Source: an uncultured Acidovorax sp. (GTDB lineage Bacteria; Pseudomonadota; Gammaproteobacteria; Burkholderiales; Burkholderiaceae_C). From it: DNA of 64,000 nt. This document shows, piece after piece, positions 32,204 to 41,772 of the stretch. The translations under genes and the position numbers were made by a program. The stretch is taken from the NCBI GenBank assembly GCA_913774955.1, contig CAJYKV010000027.1, positions 62,001 to 126,000 of the forward strand, read 5' to 3'. The notes under the pieces are model-generated. The model saw only the letters and a list, made by a program, of their open reading frames with translations. It did not search any database and was not told the DNA's origin. The number at the start of each line of letters is the position of its first letter. Position 1 is the stretch's first letter.

Positions 32204-32422
32204 ATGAAAAAACTCCTCGCTGTCCTGATCGCCGGTCTGTTCACCGCCGGTGCCTTCGCCCAGGCGCCCGCCCAGGCTCCGGCCACCACGTCCGCCCCCA
32301 TGGCAGCCGACAGCTACACGCCGGCTCCCACGGCCAAGGCGCACGCCAAGAAGGCCCACAAGAACACCAAGCACAAGGTCGCCCACAAGAAGACCAAGAA
32401 GCACTCCAAGGCCGCTGCCTGA
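32204..32422 (+). CDS. Small secreted Lys/His-rich protein
   Basis: 72 aa. Signal peptide MKKLLAVLIAGLFTAGAFA with cleavage at AFA-QAP, an Ala/Pro/Thr linker, then a cationic tail of AKAHAKKAHKNTKHKVAHKK type made almost entirely of Lys, His, Ala and Thr. Low complexity, resembling the acid-shock protein Asr in composition but not provably homologous. AGGAAA precedes the ATG and a good terminator follows. A periplasmic buffering, metal-binding or polyanion-binding role is possible but unproven. Confidence 0.75.
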   Translation: MKKLLAVLIAGLFTAGAFAQAPAQAPATTSAPMAADSYTPAPTAKAHAKKAHKNTKHKVAHKKTKKHSKAAA

Positions 32423-32482
32423 GCGAGCCCCGTGCCGACGGGAAGCCGGTCCTCCATGGGCCGGTCCCCCGAGCCTCCCGAA

Positions 32483-32510
32483 GCCCGCTTTACGCGGGCT
32501 TTGCTTTTGG
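32483..32510 (+). terminator. Rho-independent terminator
   Basis: AAGCCCGC (32483-32490), TTTAC loop, GCGGGCTT (32496-32503), then TGCTTTT. It ends the transcript of the small Lys/His-rich protein. Confidence 0.85.
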
Positions 32511-32588
32511 CTGGTAGGCTTTTCGCCGCAACGGCCGGTCGGCGCCACGCGCACTGCGCCACGCCGCGCTCTGATCCCTTCCCTTCCG

Positions 32589-33104
32589 ATGGATGACCTC
32601 CGCACCATGACCACCCTCCTCTCGCGCCGGCTGCGACGCACCACCCGCCATGTCCGCCGCCTCGCGGCCGCGGCCGCCATCGCCACGGCCTGTGCCGGCG
32701 CCGCGCAGGCCCAGCAGGGTCCGCAGCTCGATCTGCAGCGCGTGGATTTGTCCGCGGGCATGCACCGCATCGACGCCCAGGTGGCCGCGACGCCGCAGGA
32801 GCGGGAGATCGGCCTGATGTTCCGCAAGGAGATGCCCTCCAACGAGGGCATGCTGTTCGCGTTCTCCGTGCCCGGCGTGCAATGCTTCTGGATGAAGAAC
32901 ACGCTGCTGCCGCTCACGGCGGCCTTCGTGGCGGACGACGGCACCATCGTCAACCTGGCGGACATGAAGCCGCAGACGCTGGATTCGCACTGCTCGGACA
33001 AGCCCGTGCGCTTCGTGCTGGAGATGAACCAGGGCTGGTTCGCCAAGCGCGGCCTCAAGGCGGGCTTCAAGCTCTCGGGTATGCCGTTTACGAAACAGCG
33101 CTGA
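32589..33104 (+). CDS. Secreted DUF192 protein
   Basis: 171 aa. Basic start and hydrophobic core (RLAAAAAIATACAGAAQA) with cleavage near AQA-QQG. The mature domain carries the DUF192 (COG1430) signature: QEREIGLMFRKEMPSNEGML, VQCFWMKNTLLPLTAAFV and a C-terminal FVLEMNQGWFAKRGLKAG. Small envelope or secreted protein of unknown function, found widely in proteobacteria. The ATG at 32607 is an alternative start. Convergent with sodB across a bidirectional terminator. Confidence 0.85.
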   Translation: MDDLRTMTTLLSRRLRRTTRHVRRLAAAAAIATACAGAAQAQQGPQLDLQRVDLSAGMHRIDAQVAATPQEREIGLMFRKEMPSNEGMLFAFSVPGVQCFWMKNTLLPLTAAFVADDGTIVNLADMKPQTLDSHCSDKPVRFVLEMNQGWFAKRGLKAGFKLSGMPFTKQR

Positions 33105-33133
33105 GCGCGGCCCGGCCGTTCGCACCGCCCATG

Positions 33134-33160
33134 AAAAAACGGCCCCGCGGGGCCGTTTTT
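33134..33160. terminator. Bidirectional terminator between DUF192 gene and sodB
   Basis: Perfect 18-bp palindrome ACGGCCCCGCGGGGCCGT flanked by an A run on the left and a T run on the right, so it has a T tract on both strands. Confidence 0.92.
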
Positions 33161-33188
33161 CTTTGCATCCCTTGTGCAGGGGGCCGGA

Positions 33189-33773
33189 TCAGCCGGCGAA
33201 GTTGCTTTCCGCGAACTTCCAGTTCACCAGCTTGTCGAGGAAGGTCTCGACGAACTTCGGACGCAGGTTGCGGTAGTCGATGTAGTAGGCGTGCTCCCAG
33301 ACGTCCACCGTCAGCAGCGCCTTGTCGGCGGTGGTGAGCGGCGTGCCGGCCGCGCCGGTGTTCACGATGTCGACGCTGCCGTCGGCCTTCTTGACCAGCC
33401 AGGTCCAGCCGGAGCCGAAGTTGCCCACGGCGCTCTTCACGAACGCTTCCTTGAAGGCGGCGTAGCTGCCCCACTTGGCGTTGATCGCATCGGCCAGCGC
33501 GCCCGAAGGCTCGCCGCCGCCGCCGGGGGTCATGCAGTTCCAGAAGAAGGTGTGGTTCCAGATCTGGGCCGCGTTGTTGTAGATGCCGCCGCTGGACTTC
33601 TTGATGATCTCCTCGAGGGGCATGTTCTCGAATTCGGTGCCCTTCTGGAGGTTGTTGAGGTTCACCACGTAGGCGTTGTGGTGCTTGCCGTGGTGGTACT
33701 CCAGGGTTTCCTGGCTGTAGTGGGGAGCCAGGGAGTCGATGGGGTAAGGCAGCGGAGGCAGGGTATGTTCCAT
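33189..33773 (-). CDS. sodB: Iron superoxide dismutase
   Basis: 194 aa, normal length. Metal ligands visible: His in [13 protein letters not shown] (N-terminal), [14 protein letters not shown], and Asp/His in [13 protein letters not shown]. The NHTFFWNCM and GSGWTWLV context favours the iron enzyme over the manganese one. Cytosolic superoxide removal, complementing the envelope SodC encoded at 16 kb. The ATG at 33773 ([15 protein letters not shown]) is the standard start. Confidence 0.95.
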   Translation of the reverse strand: MEHTLPPLPYPIDSLAPHYSQETLEYHHGKHHNAYVVNLNNLQKGTEFENMPLEEIIKKSSGGIYNNAAQIWNHTFFWNCMTPGGGGEPSGALADAINAKWGSYAAFKEAFVKSAVGNFGSGWTWLVKKADGSVDIVNTGAAGTPLTTADKALLTVDVWEHAYYIDYRNLRPKFVETFLDKLVNWKFAESNFAG

Positions 33774-33924
33774 GACGTTCCTTCGTGGGTGGTTGGTGAT
33801 TTTTCGGATGCGGCGCCGCCCGGTGGCCGCGCGGCGCAACAACGCGGCATTGTAGGAAGTTAATCGCGTGCCGCGCTGTAGGCGACGGTCCAGACCCTCG
33901 TGCCGTGTGCCCGCCCGGGAGCGG

Positions 33925-35238
33925 TCACAGCAGGCGCGGGGGCGCCACGGTCAGCTCGATCGTGCCGTCGGACACGGCGGCGCGCACGCCGTCGCCGGTG
34001 CGCACCTGGTCGGAGCGGGTCACCGGCCGGCCCTGCCCGTCCGTGAGCAGCGCGTAACCGCGCTGGAGCACCAGCCGGGGGTCGAGCAGTTCGAGGCGCA
34101 AGGCCGCGTGCTCGAGGCGGCGCGCGCGCAGCGCCACGGCCTGATCCACGGCGCGCGGAAGCCGGTCCGCGAGGCCGTCCCGCCGCTGGGTGGCCCGCTG
34201 GGCCGTCCAGGCCGCGCCGTGGCGCAGTTGCTGGGCCAGGCGCGACAGGCGCAGATCCTGGCGGGCCAGCAACCCGGAGGGGCGCCCCAGCCGCTGGGCG
34301 GCCGTGTCCAGGCGCTGGTGGCGCAGGTCGAGCTGGCGCTGCAGGCTGTCGGCCAGGCGGCCCGAGAGCGCATCCATGCCCGCCAGCCAGTGGGCGCGCG
34401 GCTGCGCGACCAGCTCGGCCGCGGCCGTCGGCGTGGGCGCACGCAGGTCCGCGCAGAAGTCGGCGATCGTGAAATCGGTTTCGTGGCCCACGCCCGAGAC
34501 CAGGGGCACGGGGCTGTCGGCCACCGTGCGCGCCAATGGCTCATCGTTGAACGCCCAGAGGTCCTCGATGGAGCCTCCGCCGCGCACCAGCAGGATCACG
34601 TCCACCGGAGGCTGGCCCGGCGCCACGTGGGCGGGATCGGCCAGGCGGTAGAGCGACCGCAGGGCGTTGCAGAGCGATGCCGGGGCCGCGGCTCCCTGGA
34701 CCAGCGCCGGCGCCAGCACCACCGGCAGGTGCGGCACCCGCCGCCGCAGGGCGGTGACCACGTCGTGCAGTGCGGCGGCGCCCGGCGACGTCACGAGGCC
34801 GATCGCCCGCGGCATGACGGGCAGCTCGCGCTTGCGCGCAGGATCGAACAGACCCTCGGACTCCAGCCGCGCCTTGAGGCGCAGGAACTGCTCGAAAAGA
34901 GCGCCCTGCCCCGCACGCTGCAGGCTCTCGACGATCAGCTGCAGATCGCCCCGCGCTTCGTACACCGCGAGCTTGCCGCGCAGCTCGACCATTTCGCCGT
35001 CCCGCGGCACGTCGGCCAGCAGCATGGCCGCCCGCCGGAACATCGCGCAGCGGATCTGGCCCTGCCCGTCCTTCAGCGTGAAGTAGCAGTGCCCACTGGA
35101 AGCGCGCGAGAAGCCCGTGATCTCGCCGCGCACCGCGACAGGATTGAACCGCGCCTCCAGAGCATCAGCAACGGCGCGGCACAGCGCCCCGACATCCCAG
35201 ATGCGCGGCGCCGCCGCTGGATTCGGCCGTTCAAACAT
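33925..35238 (-). CDS. xseA: Exodeoxyribonuclease VII large subunit
   Basis: 437 aa. N-terminal OB fold ([20 protein letters not shown]), catalytic domain with [35 protein letters not shown] and [20 protein letters not shown], then a long helical coiled-coil region rich in Arg, Leu and Gln, ending with [16 protein letters not shown]. Degrades single-stranded DNA with the small subunit XseB, which is not in the window. The ATG at 35238 is chosen; in-frame sequence further upstream is not conserved in character. Confidence 0.96.
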   Translation of the reverse strand: MFERPNPAAAPRIWDVGALCRAVADALEARFNPVAVRGEITGFSRASSGHCYFTLKDGQGQIRCAMFRRAAMLLADVPRDGEMVELRGKLAVYEARGDLQLIVESLQRAGQGALFEQFLRLKARLESEGLFDPARKRELPVMPRAIGLVTSPGAAALHDVVTALRRRVPHLPVVLAPALVQGAAAPASLCNALRSLYRLADPAHVAPGQPPVDVILLVRGGGSIEDLWAFNDEPLARTVADSPVPLVSGVGHETDFTIADFCADLRAPTPTAAAELVAQPRAHWLAGMDALSGRLADSLQRQLDLRHQRLDTAAQRLGRPSGLLARQDLRLSRLAQQLRHGAAWTAQRATQRRDGLADRLPRAVDQAVALRARRLEHAALRLELLDPRLVLQRGYALLTDGQGRPVTRSDQVRTGDGVRAAVSDGTIELTVAPPRLL

Positions 35239-35608
35239 CGGCGCCACCAGGGTTGCGGGCGTGCGGCGCCTTCCCAGTAGTCCACAACACCGAAGGAGCG
35301 ATACCGATGGGTCGGAACATGACCGAACGCCCGCCAAAGCTATGTTCTTCCGTGCAAGTCATTGATTCATATCGAAATTTTGCTGCGCAATTTTTCATCA
35401 ATCTGTCAAAGTGTCGATTTGGCGCGCTGCGGCGGGGGTTGCACACCCAGTTGCCCACAAAGTTATCCACAGAAAATGTGGGTGGTTGTGGAAAGCTGGG
35501 GGCGGCAGGGGTGCGGAAAGCAGGTGGGCGACGGCATCGCTGGCGGCGCGGGGCGGCCATGGCGCTGGGCCATAATCGCGGCCTGCTTCCATCTGCGCGG
35601 AGAGAGAA
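35239..35608. other. Intergenic region between xseA and exbB
   Basis: 370 bases, locally AT-rich (about 35345-35410), with no credible gene. It should hold the divergent promoters of xseA and exbB. Its notable content is a small cluster of DnaA-box-like 9-mers at 35451-35495. Confidence 0.7.
35451..35495. promoter_or_regulatory. DnaA-box cluster
   Basis: TTATCCACA at 35463-35471 matches the strict DnaA box exactly. TTGCCCACA (35451-35459) precedes it, and the reverse-oriented TGTGGAAAG (35487-35495) and TGTGGGTGG (35477-35485) follow. Four box-like 9-mers in 45 bases is more than expected by chance in this GC-rich DNA. Confidence 0.5.
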
Positions 35609-36235
35609 TTGCTGTCGATCATACAAGCCGCAGGCTGGCCGATCTGGCCCCTGATTGCCTGCTCCGTCCTGGCGCTGGCCCTCGTGGTGGAGCGCTTCCT
35701 CGCTCTCAAGACCGCGCGCGTCGCCCCGCCCAAACTGCTGGACGAGGCCATGTCCGTCACTTCCCGCAACCTGCCCACGCCCGACGTGGTCAACCAGCTC
35801 GCGCAGAACTCCGCCCTCGGTGAAGTGCTGGCCAGCGGTCTGCGCACGCTCAACAGCCACCCGCAGAGCAGTGAGGCCGACGTGCGCGCCGCCATGGAAG
35901 GCACGGGCCGCGCGGTCGCCCAGCGGCTCGAAAAATACCTCAACGCCCTCGCCACCATCGCTTCGGCCGCTCCCCTGCTCGGCCTGCTCGGCACGGTGAT
36001 CGGCATGATCGAGATCTTCGGATCGCAGGGCGGCTCGGCCACGGGCCAGGGCAACCCCGCCCAGCTGGCGCACGGCATCTCCATCGCGCTCTACAACACC
36101 GCCTTCGGGCTGATCGTCGCGATCCCCACGCTGATCCTCTGGCGCTACTTCCGCAGCCGCGTGGACGCCTACCTCCTGACGCTCGAACTCGCCTCCGAGC
36201 AGTTCGTGCGCCATCTCCAGCGCCTGCGCAAGTGA
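35609..36235 (+). CDS. exbB: Biopolymer transport protein ExbB/MotA-TolQ family
   Basis: 208 aa with three membrane helices (about 9-29, 112-135 and 158-180). The conserved MotA/TolQ/ExbB segment ASAAPLLGLLGTVIGMIEIF is present. With ExbD it couples the proton gradient to TonB; TolQ is the alternative but the following gene is ExbD-like and tolB/pal are absent. Translation starts at TTG (35609) with a GGAGAGA ribosome site; no upstream ATG fits. tonB itself is not nearby. It begins a run of genes through adk. Confidence 0.9.
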   Translation: MLSIIQAAGWPIWPLIACSVLALALVVERFLALKTARVAPPKLLDEAMSVTSRNLPTPDVVNQLAQNSALGEVLASGLRTLNSHPQSSEADVRAAMEGTGRAVAQRLEKYLNALATIASAAPLLGLLGTVIGMIEIFGSQGGSATGQGNPAQLAHGISIALYNTAFGLIVAIPTLILWRYFRSRVDAYLLTLELASEQFVRHLQRLRK

Positions 36236-36326
36236 GGTGAACGGCAGGCCGGGTTCACGCACAGCCCTGCCGCCCGCCCCTCCTGAATCAGCCCGCGCCC
36301 ACGCCTCCTTTTTGCAGGTCCGCCCC

Positions 36327-36752
36327 ATGAACTTCCGCCCCCGTCCGAAGGAAGCGCCGGAGATCAACCTGATCCCGTTCATCGACGTGCTGCTCGTGAT
36401 CCTCATCTTCCTGATGCTCTCGACCACGTACAGCAAGTTCACCGAGCTGCAGCTCACCCTGCCGGTGGCCGATGCCGAGCAGCAGCGCGACCATCCGCGG
36501 GAGGTGATCGTCGCCGTGGCAGCGGACGGACGCTATGCGGTCAACAAGACCGCCGTGGAGGGCAAGGGGGTGGACGCGATCGCCCTCGCGCTCCAGGCCG
36601 CGGCCGCGGCAGGCCGCGACAGCGTGGTGATCATCAGCGCCGACGCCAACGCGCCGCACCAGGCTGTGATCTCCGTGATGGAGGCCGCCCGCCGCGTGGG
36701 CCTCTCGCAGATCACCTTCGCCACCCAGTCGTCCGCCAGCGCGGGCCGCTGA
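36327..36752 (+). CDS. exbD: Biopolymer transport protein ExbD/TolR family
   Basis: 141 aa. A single N-terminal membrane helix carries the essential Asp in INLIPFIDVLLVILIFLML, followed by a periplasmic domain ending VMEAARRVGLSQITFATQ. Partner of ExbB, 91 bases downstream. The start at 36327 gives the canonical MNFRPRPKEAPEINL N-terminus; an in-frame ATG at 36237 would add 30 residues unlike the family. Confidence 0.92.
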   Translation: MNFRPRPKEAPEINLIPFIDVLLVILIFLMLSTTYSKFTELQLTLPVADAEQQRDHPREVIVAVAADGRYAVNKTAVEGKGVDAIALALQAAAAAGRDSVVIISADANAPHQAVISVMEAARRVGLSQITFATQSSASAGR

Positions 36753-36758
36753 CCGGAC

Positions 36759-37829
36759 ATGCCGCTGCGCGACCGGCGCGCCCCGCCGACGCCCGGCGCC
36801 GCACCGCATGCCGAGGCGGCCTTCCAGCGCATCTGGCGCCACCGTGGATGGGAGGCCTGGGCGCTGTTGCCGGTGGCGGCTGTCTATGGCGCGCTTTCGG
36901 CCCTGCGCGGCGCGCTCTACCGGAGCGGCGTGCTGCGCACCGAGCGCCTGCCGGTGCCCGTGGTCGTGGTCGGCAACGTGGTGGCCGGCGGCGCGGGCAA
37001 GACTCCGGTCACCCAGGCCGTGGTGCGGGCGCTGCGCGAGCGCGGCTGGCATCCCGGCGTGGTCTCGCGCGGCTACGGGCGCACGACCACGGACTGCCGG
37101 GAAGTGCTGGCGGATGACGATGCCTCGGCCGTGGGCGACGAACCCCTGCTGCTCGCGCGGAGCACCGGCGCTCCGGTGTTCGTCGCCGCGCGCCGCGCCG
37201 AGGCCGCCCGCGCCCTGCTGCGCCAGCATCCGCGCACCGACGTGATCGTCTGCGACGACGGCCTGCAGCACCTCGCCCTGGCGCGCGACGTGGAGCTGTG
37301 CGTGTTCAGCGAGGAAGGTGCGGGCAACGGCTGGCTGCTGCCGGCCGGCCCGCTTCGGGAGCCCTGGCCGCGCCGGGTCGACGCCGTGCTGTATGCCGGC
37401 AATGCCCCCGAAGAGGCCGGCACCGCCGCTCTGGGAGCGTTCCCCATTCACCGGTCGCTGGCGGACCATGCGGTCGCCCGGGACGGCGGCACGGTGCCCC
37501 TGGCGCGGCTGCACGGCCAGCCGCTGCATGCGGTAGCCGCCATCGCCCGGCCCGACGCCTTCTTTGGCATGCTGCGCGACCGCGGCCTGACGGTGGAGCG
37601 GGAAACCGCACTGCCCGACCATGCCGATTACGGCGGCTGGCCACCTGGGCCCGGCGACGGCCTGCAGGTGGTCTGCACCGAAAAGGATGCCTCCAAGCTC
37701 TGGAAGCACTGCCCGGGCGCACTGGCCGTGCCGCTGGTGGTGGAGATCGCGCCCGCGTTTTTCGAGCGCTTGCATCTGCGGCTGCGGGAGATCGCGGCCC
37801 TCTCGCTATCATCGGCTCCCGATTCCTGA
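36759..37829 (+). CDS. lpxK: Tetraacyldisaccharide 4'-kinase
   Basis: 356 aa. Phosphorylates the lipid A disaccharide precursor at the 4' position, at the inner face of the inner membrane. N-terminal membrane-associated helix ([20 protein letters not shown]), Walker [17 protein letters not shown] (about residues 71-86), Asp motif [16 protein letters not shown], and late [12 protein letters not shown]. Six bases after exbD and followed by ycaR and kdsB, the usual envelope-synthesis grouping. Confidence 0.96.
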   Translation: MPLRDRRAPPTPGAAPHAEAAFQRIWRHRGWEAWALLPVAAVYGALSALRGALYRSGVLRTERLPVPVVVVGNVVAGGAGKTPVTQAVVRALRERGWHPGVVSRGYGRTTTDCREVLADDDASAVGDEPLLLARSTGAPVFVAARRAEAARALLRQHPRTDVIVCDDGLQHLALARDVELCVFSEEGAGNGWLLPAGPLREPWPRRVDAVLYAGNAPEEAGTAALGAFPIHRSLADHAVARDGGTVPLARLHGQPLHAVAAIARPDAFFGMLRDRGLTVERETALPDHADYGGWPPGPGDGLQVVCTEKDASKLWKHCPGALAVPLVVEIAPAFFERLHLRLREIAALSLSSAPDS

Positions 37830-37852
37830 ACCTCTTTTCCACCTCTACCGCC

Positions 37853-38035
37853 ATGGATCCCAAACTGCTCGAACTGCTGGTCTGCCCGGTCACCAAGGGC
37901 CCGCTGACCTACGACCGCGAACGCGGCGAACTGGTGTCGCGCAGCGCGCGGCTCGCCTACCCGGTGCGCGACGGAATTCCGGTGCTGCTGGAGACGGAGG
38001 CGCGCACGCTCTCGGACGCGGAGCTGGAAGCGTGA
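37853..38035 (+). CDS. ycaR: Trm112/YcaR family small protein
   Basis: 60 aa. [20 protein letters not shown] and [18 protein letters not shown] are the family signature; only one Cys of the usual zinc-site pairs remains, as in many bacterial members. The gene commonly sits between lpxK and kdsB. Its stop overlaps the kdsB GTG (GTGA). Exact role in bacteria is unsettled. Confidence 0.92.
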   Translation: MDPKLLELLVCPVTKGPLTYDRERGELVSRSARLAYPVRDGIPVLLETEARTLSDAELEA

Positions 38036-38826
38036 GCGGCGCGGCTGCACCGACCGCCGACTTCACCGTCCTGATCCCGGCCCGCCTGGCCTCCACTCGG
38101 CTGCCCGACAAGCCGCTCGCCGACATCGGCGGCCTGCCCATGGTGGTGCGGGTCGCGCGGCAGGCCGCGCGCAGCGGCGCCGCGCGGGTGGTGGTCGCGG
38201 CCGACCACCCCCGCATCCTCGAGGCATGCGCCGCGCACGGCGTCGATGCGGTCGCCACGCGCGCGGACCATCCGAGCGGCAGCGACCGCCTGGCCGAGGC
38301 CTGCGCACAGCTCGGCCTCGCGGGCGACGACATCGTGGTCAACGTGCAGGGCGACGAGCCGCTCATCGACCCCGCCCTGATCGATGCCGTGGCCGCCCTG
38401 CTGCCGGCGCGTCCCGAGGCGTCCATGGGCACGGCCGCCCATGCGATCCACAGCTTCGCCGACTACGCCAACCCGAACGTGGTGAAGGTGGTGCTGGACG
38501 GGCGCGGCCTGGCCCACTACTTCAGCCGCGCATCCATCCCGCATGCGCGGGACCATGCCGGCAGCGCCTGGTGGGAGCCGGGGCGCCCGGGCGTGCCCGC
38601 AGGCTACGCGCCGCTGCGGCACGTCGGCATCTACAGCTACCGTGCCGCCTTCCTGCAGGCCTTCCCCGCCCTGCCGCCGGCTCCCACCGAAGCCGTGGAG
38701 GCCCTGGAGCAGTTGCGCGCGCTCTGGCATGGGCACCGCATCGCCGTCCACGTGGCCGATGCGGCACCGGGGCCGGGCGTGGACACCCCCGAAGACCTCG
38801 CCCGGGTGCGCGCACTGCTGGGCTGA
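38032..38826 (+). CDS. kdsB: CMP-KDO synthetase
   Basis: 264 aa. Activates 3-deoxy-manno-octulosonate with CTP for lipopolysaccharide core synthesis. N-terminal nucleotidyltransferase motif [20 protein letters not shown]; Mg-binding [13 protein letters not shown]; later [15 protein letters not shown] and [14 protein letters not shown]. Starts at GTG (38032) in a four-base overlap with the ycaR stop; there is no upstream ATG in frame that spares ycaR. Confidence 0.95.
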   Translation: MSGAAAPTADFTVLIPARLASTRLPDKPLADIGGLPMVVRVARQAARSGAARVVVAADHPRILEACAAHGVDAVATRADHPSGSDRLAEACAQLGLAGDDIVVNVQGDEPLIDPALIDAVAALLPARPEASMGTAAHAIHSFADYANPNVVKVVLDGRGLAHYFSRASIPHARDHAGSAWWEPGRPGVPAGYAPLRHVGIYSYRAAFLQAFPALPPAPTEAVEALEQLRALWHGHRIAVHVADAAPGPGVDTPEDLARVRALLG

Positions 38827-38984
38827 CCCCGCCCGCACGGCGCCTGCGCCGCGCCGTCACGAGGGTGTCGCAGTTGTCAGTCAGACGGAAGGACACGCAT
38901 GCTATCCTTGCCCGCGATTGAAAGCGCCACCCCGGGCCCTACGGCAGCCCCGGGCGTCGCGCGCTGGCCGAATTCAACACTTAG

Positions 38985-39650
<666 letters not shown>

Positions 39651-39711
39651 CATCCGCCTGGCACGGATCCGGGCCAGGGCGCACGGCCCTGCCAGGGTCC
39701 AGCCCAAGACG

Positions 39712-39735
39712 ACGCCGCCCTCGGGCGGCGTTTTT
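39712..39735 (+). terminator. Rho-independent terminator of adk
   Basis: ACGCCGCCC (39712-39720) pairs with GGGCGGCGT (39723-39731), and a run of Ts follows. The innermost pairs probably open to form the loop. Confidence 0.9.
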
Positions 39736-39807
39736 GCGTGCGGCGCGGACCGCCGCCCGTGCTGCCGCCGGCAGCGGCCGGAAGTCGGGCCACGGCCCAC
39801 CGTGCAC

Positions 39808-40773
39808 TCAGGCCAGTGCGAGCAGATCCAGCAGCAGGTCCACGCGCGCCTTCACCGGGCCCATGCCGCGCGCGTCGGGCAGCGTGCCGTCCGGGCGCGG
39901 CAGCACGCGGCCGAGCGGGCAACGCGTGCTCACGCGGACCGCCGTTCCCCCCGCCTGCGCCTGCTCCAGCGCGGCCTGCAGGCGGTGGTGCAGCGTCCCG
40001 TTGCCGGTGGCGGCCACCACGATGCCGTCCACGCCATCCGCCGCCAGCAGTTCCACGGCGCGACCGGTGGCGCCCGCATGGGAGAGCACGATCTCCACCC
40101 GCGGCCAGGTGGTGGCCCGCGCGACGGCCTGCAGGGCGGAGTCCGCCGATTCCGCGGCTGCGGGCCAGCCCCCGGCCAGCCGCACGGAGCCCTGCTCCAC
40201 CCAGCCGAGGGGGCCGGCTTCGCCCGAATCGAACGCGTGCAGCCGCTGGGGATGCACCTTGCGCACGCCGTGGGCGCCATGGATTTCACCGGCGGCCACG
40301 GCCACCACGCCGTGCGCGCCGGGTGCGGCGGCCACGGCCACGGCATCCAGCAGATTCTGCGGTCCGTCCGGGGCGGTGGCGGTGGCCGGGCGCATGGCGG
40401 ACACCAGCACCACCGGCTTGTGCCGCGCGCCAGCCAGCACCCGGTGCAGGAACCACGCGGTTTCTTCCAGCGTATCGGTGCCGTGCGTCACCAAGACCGC
40501 GCGCACGCCGGGGTCGGCCAGGTGCGCGGCACACCGCAGCGCCAGCGCCTTCCAGACCTCCTCGTCCATGTCCTTGCTGTCGATCTGCGCCACCTGCTCG
40601 GACACGAGCTGCGCCGTACCGGCCGCCTGCGCCAGCCCGGGAACGGCATCCAGCAACGCGCCGATGCCCACCTGGGCGGCCGTGTAGCCGATGGTGTCTT
40701 CCGCGCTGGCCGACGTTCCCGCGATCGTTCCTCCGGTGCCGAGCACCACGATTTTTTCTGCACCCACTTGCAT
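39808..40773 (-). CDS. L-asparaginase
   Basis: 321 aa. Both catalytic Thr motifs of bacterial asparaginases are present: VVLGTGGTIAGTSAS at the N-terminus and LVTHGTDTLEETAWFL (about residues 92-107), plus IVVAATGNGTLHHRLQ in the C-terminal domain. Hydrolyses asparagine to aspartate and ammonia. No signal peptide is seen from the ATG at 40773, so a cytosolic enzyme is likely; a longer start would cross the SOS box. Divergent from lexA with a LexA site 12 bases from its start. Confidence 0.93.
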   Translation of the reverse strand: MQVGAEKIVVLGTGGTIAGTSASAEDTIGYTAAQVGIGALLDAVPGLAQAAGTAQLVSEQVAQIDSKDMDEEVWKALALRCAAHLADPGVRAVLVTHGTDTLEETAWFLHRVLAGARHKPVVLVSAMRPATATAPDGPQNLLDAVAVAAAPGAHGVVAVAAGEIHGAHGVRKVHPQRLHAFDSGEAGPLGWVEQGSVRLAGGWPAAAESADSALQAVARATTWPRVEIVLSHAGATGRAVELLAADGVDGIVVAATGNGTLHHRLQAALEQAQAGGTAVRVSTRCPLGRVLPRPDGTLPDARGMGPVKARVDLLLDLLALA

Positions 40774-40785
40774 TGCCTTTAGAAA

Positions 40786-40801
40786 CTGTTTAAAAATACA
40801 G
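40786..40801. promoter_or_regulatory. LexA (SOS) box
   Basis: CTGTTTAAAAATACAG is a perfect CTGT-N8-ACAG site. It overlaps a possible lexA promoter (TTGCCT at 40773, 18-base spacer, TACAGT at 40797) and lies 12 bases upstream of the asparaginase start, so LexA may affect both genes. Confidence 0.92.
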
Positions 40802-40883
40802 TGACTGGATCGAACCACAGGGTTGGCCGATCCGCCCCTTCCAGCGCCGGTCCGGCGCCAATATCCTTCACCGGAGTGCCCGC

Positions 40884-41558
40884 ATGCTCGACAGCCCCAA
40901 GCTCACCGCCCGCCAGCAGCAGATCCTCGACCTGATCCAGACGGCCATCGCCCGCACCGGCGCGCCGCCCACGCGGGCCGAGATCGCTGCGGAGTTCGGT
41001 TTCAAGTCCGCCAACGCGGCCGAAGAGCACCTGCAGGCGCTGGCGCGCAAGGGCGTCATCGAGCTGGTGAGCGGCACGTCCCGTGGCATCCGGCTGCGTG
41101 GCGAGGCCGTGCGGTCCATCAACGCGGCCCGCGGCACCCAGTTCCACCTGCCCATTCCCGGCATCTCGCAGCTGATGCTGCCGCTGATCGGCCGCGTCGC
41201 AGCCGGCTCGCCGATTCTCGCCGAGGAACATGTGGACCAGACCTACAGCGTGGAAGGCAGCCTGTTCCAGCACAAGCCCGACTACCTGCTCAAGGTGCGC
41301 GGCATGTCGATGCGCGATGCCGGCATCATGGACGGCGACCTGCTTGCCGTGCAGTCCACGCGCGATGCGCGCAACGGGCAGATCATCGTGGCGCGCCTGG
41401 GTGACGAGGTCACGGTCAAGCGCCTGCGCCGCACGGCGGGCTCCATCGAGCTGCTGCCTGAGAACCCCGACTACCCGATCATCACCGTGCAGCCGGGCGA
41501 ATCCTTCGAGATCGAAGGCCTGGCCGTTGGGCTCATCCGCAACACGATGCTGATGTAA
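40884..41558 (+). CDS. lexA: LexA repressor
   Basis: 224 aa. N-terminal winged helix ([19 protein letters not shown], then [20 protein letters not shown]), the Ala-Gly self-cleavage site in [14 protein letters not shown], the catalytic Ser in [16 protein letters not shown] and the Lys in [11 protein letters not shown]. Represses SOS genes and cleaves itself when RecA is activated. Autoregulated through the box at 40786. Confidence 0.97.
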   Translation: MLDSPKLTARQQQILDLIQTAIARTGAPPTRAEIAAEFGFKSANAAEEHLQALARKGVIELVSGTSRGIRLRGEAVRSINAARGTQFHLPIPGISQLMLPLIGRVAAGSPILAEEHVDQTYSVEGSLFQHKPDYLLKVRGMSMRDAGIMDGDLLAVQSTRDARNGQIIVARLGDEVTVKRLRRTAGSIELLPENPDYPIITVQPGESFEIEGLAVGLIRNTMLM

Positions 41559-41591
41559 CCGCAGCGGGTTCCGCTCGGAACGGCGGTCGCA

Positions 41592-41610
41592 CGGCACCCC
41601 TCGGGTGCCG
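41592..41610 (+). terminator. Hairpin after lexA
   Basis: CGGCACCC, CTC loop, GGGTGCCG: an 8-bp perfect stem 34 bases past the lexA stop. No T-run follows, so termination is uncertain. Confidence 0.45.
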
Positions 41611-41772
41611 GGCCGGGCTGCTGCATTCCCTGCCCCCTCCCTTACAGCGTTGCCCAGGTGGCGGGCGCTGGCCGTCCCCTTCGCGTGGATGGCCAACCCT
41701 GCGGCATCGCCCTGCCTGTTCGAGGCCAATCCTGCCAGTGTTCAACCCATCCTGACCGCTGGAGATTTTTTC

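Noticed and set aside
35345-35500. Replication origin suggested by DnaA boxes and an AT-rich patch
   Set aside because: None of the usual origin neighbours is present, and the AT-rich patch lacks the repeated 13-mers expected of an unwinding element. Kept only as a DnaA-box cluster.
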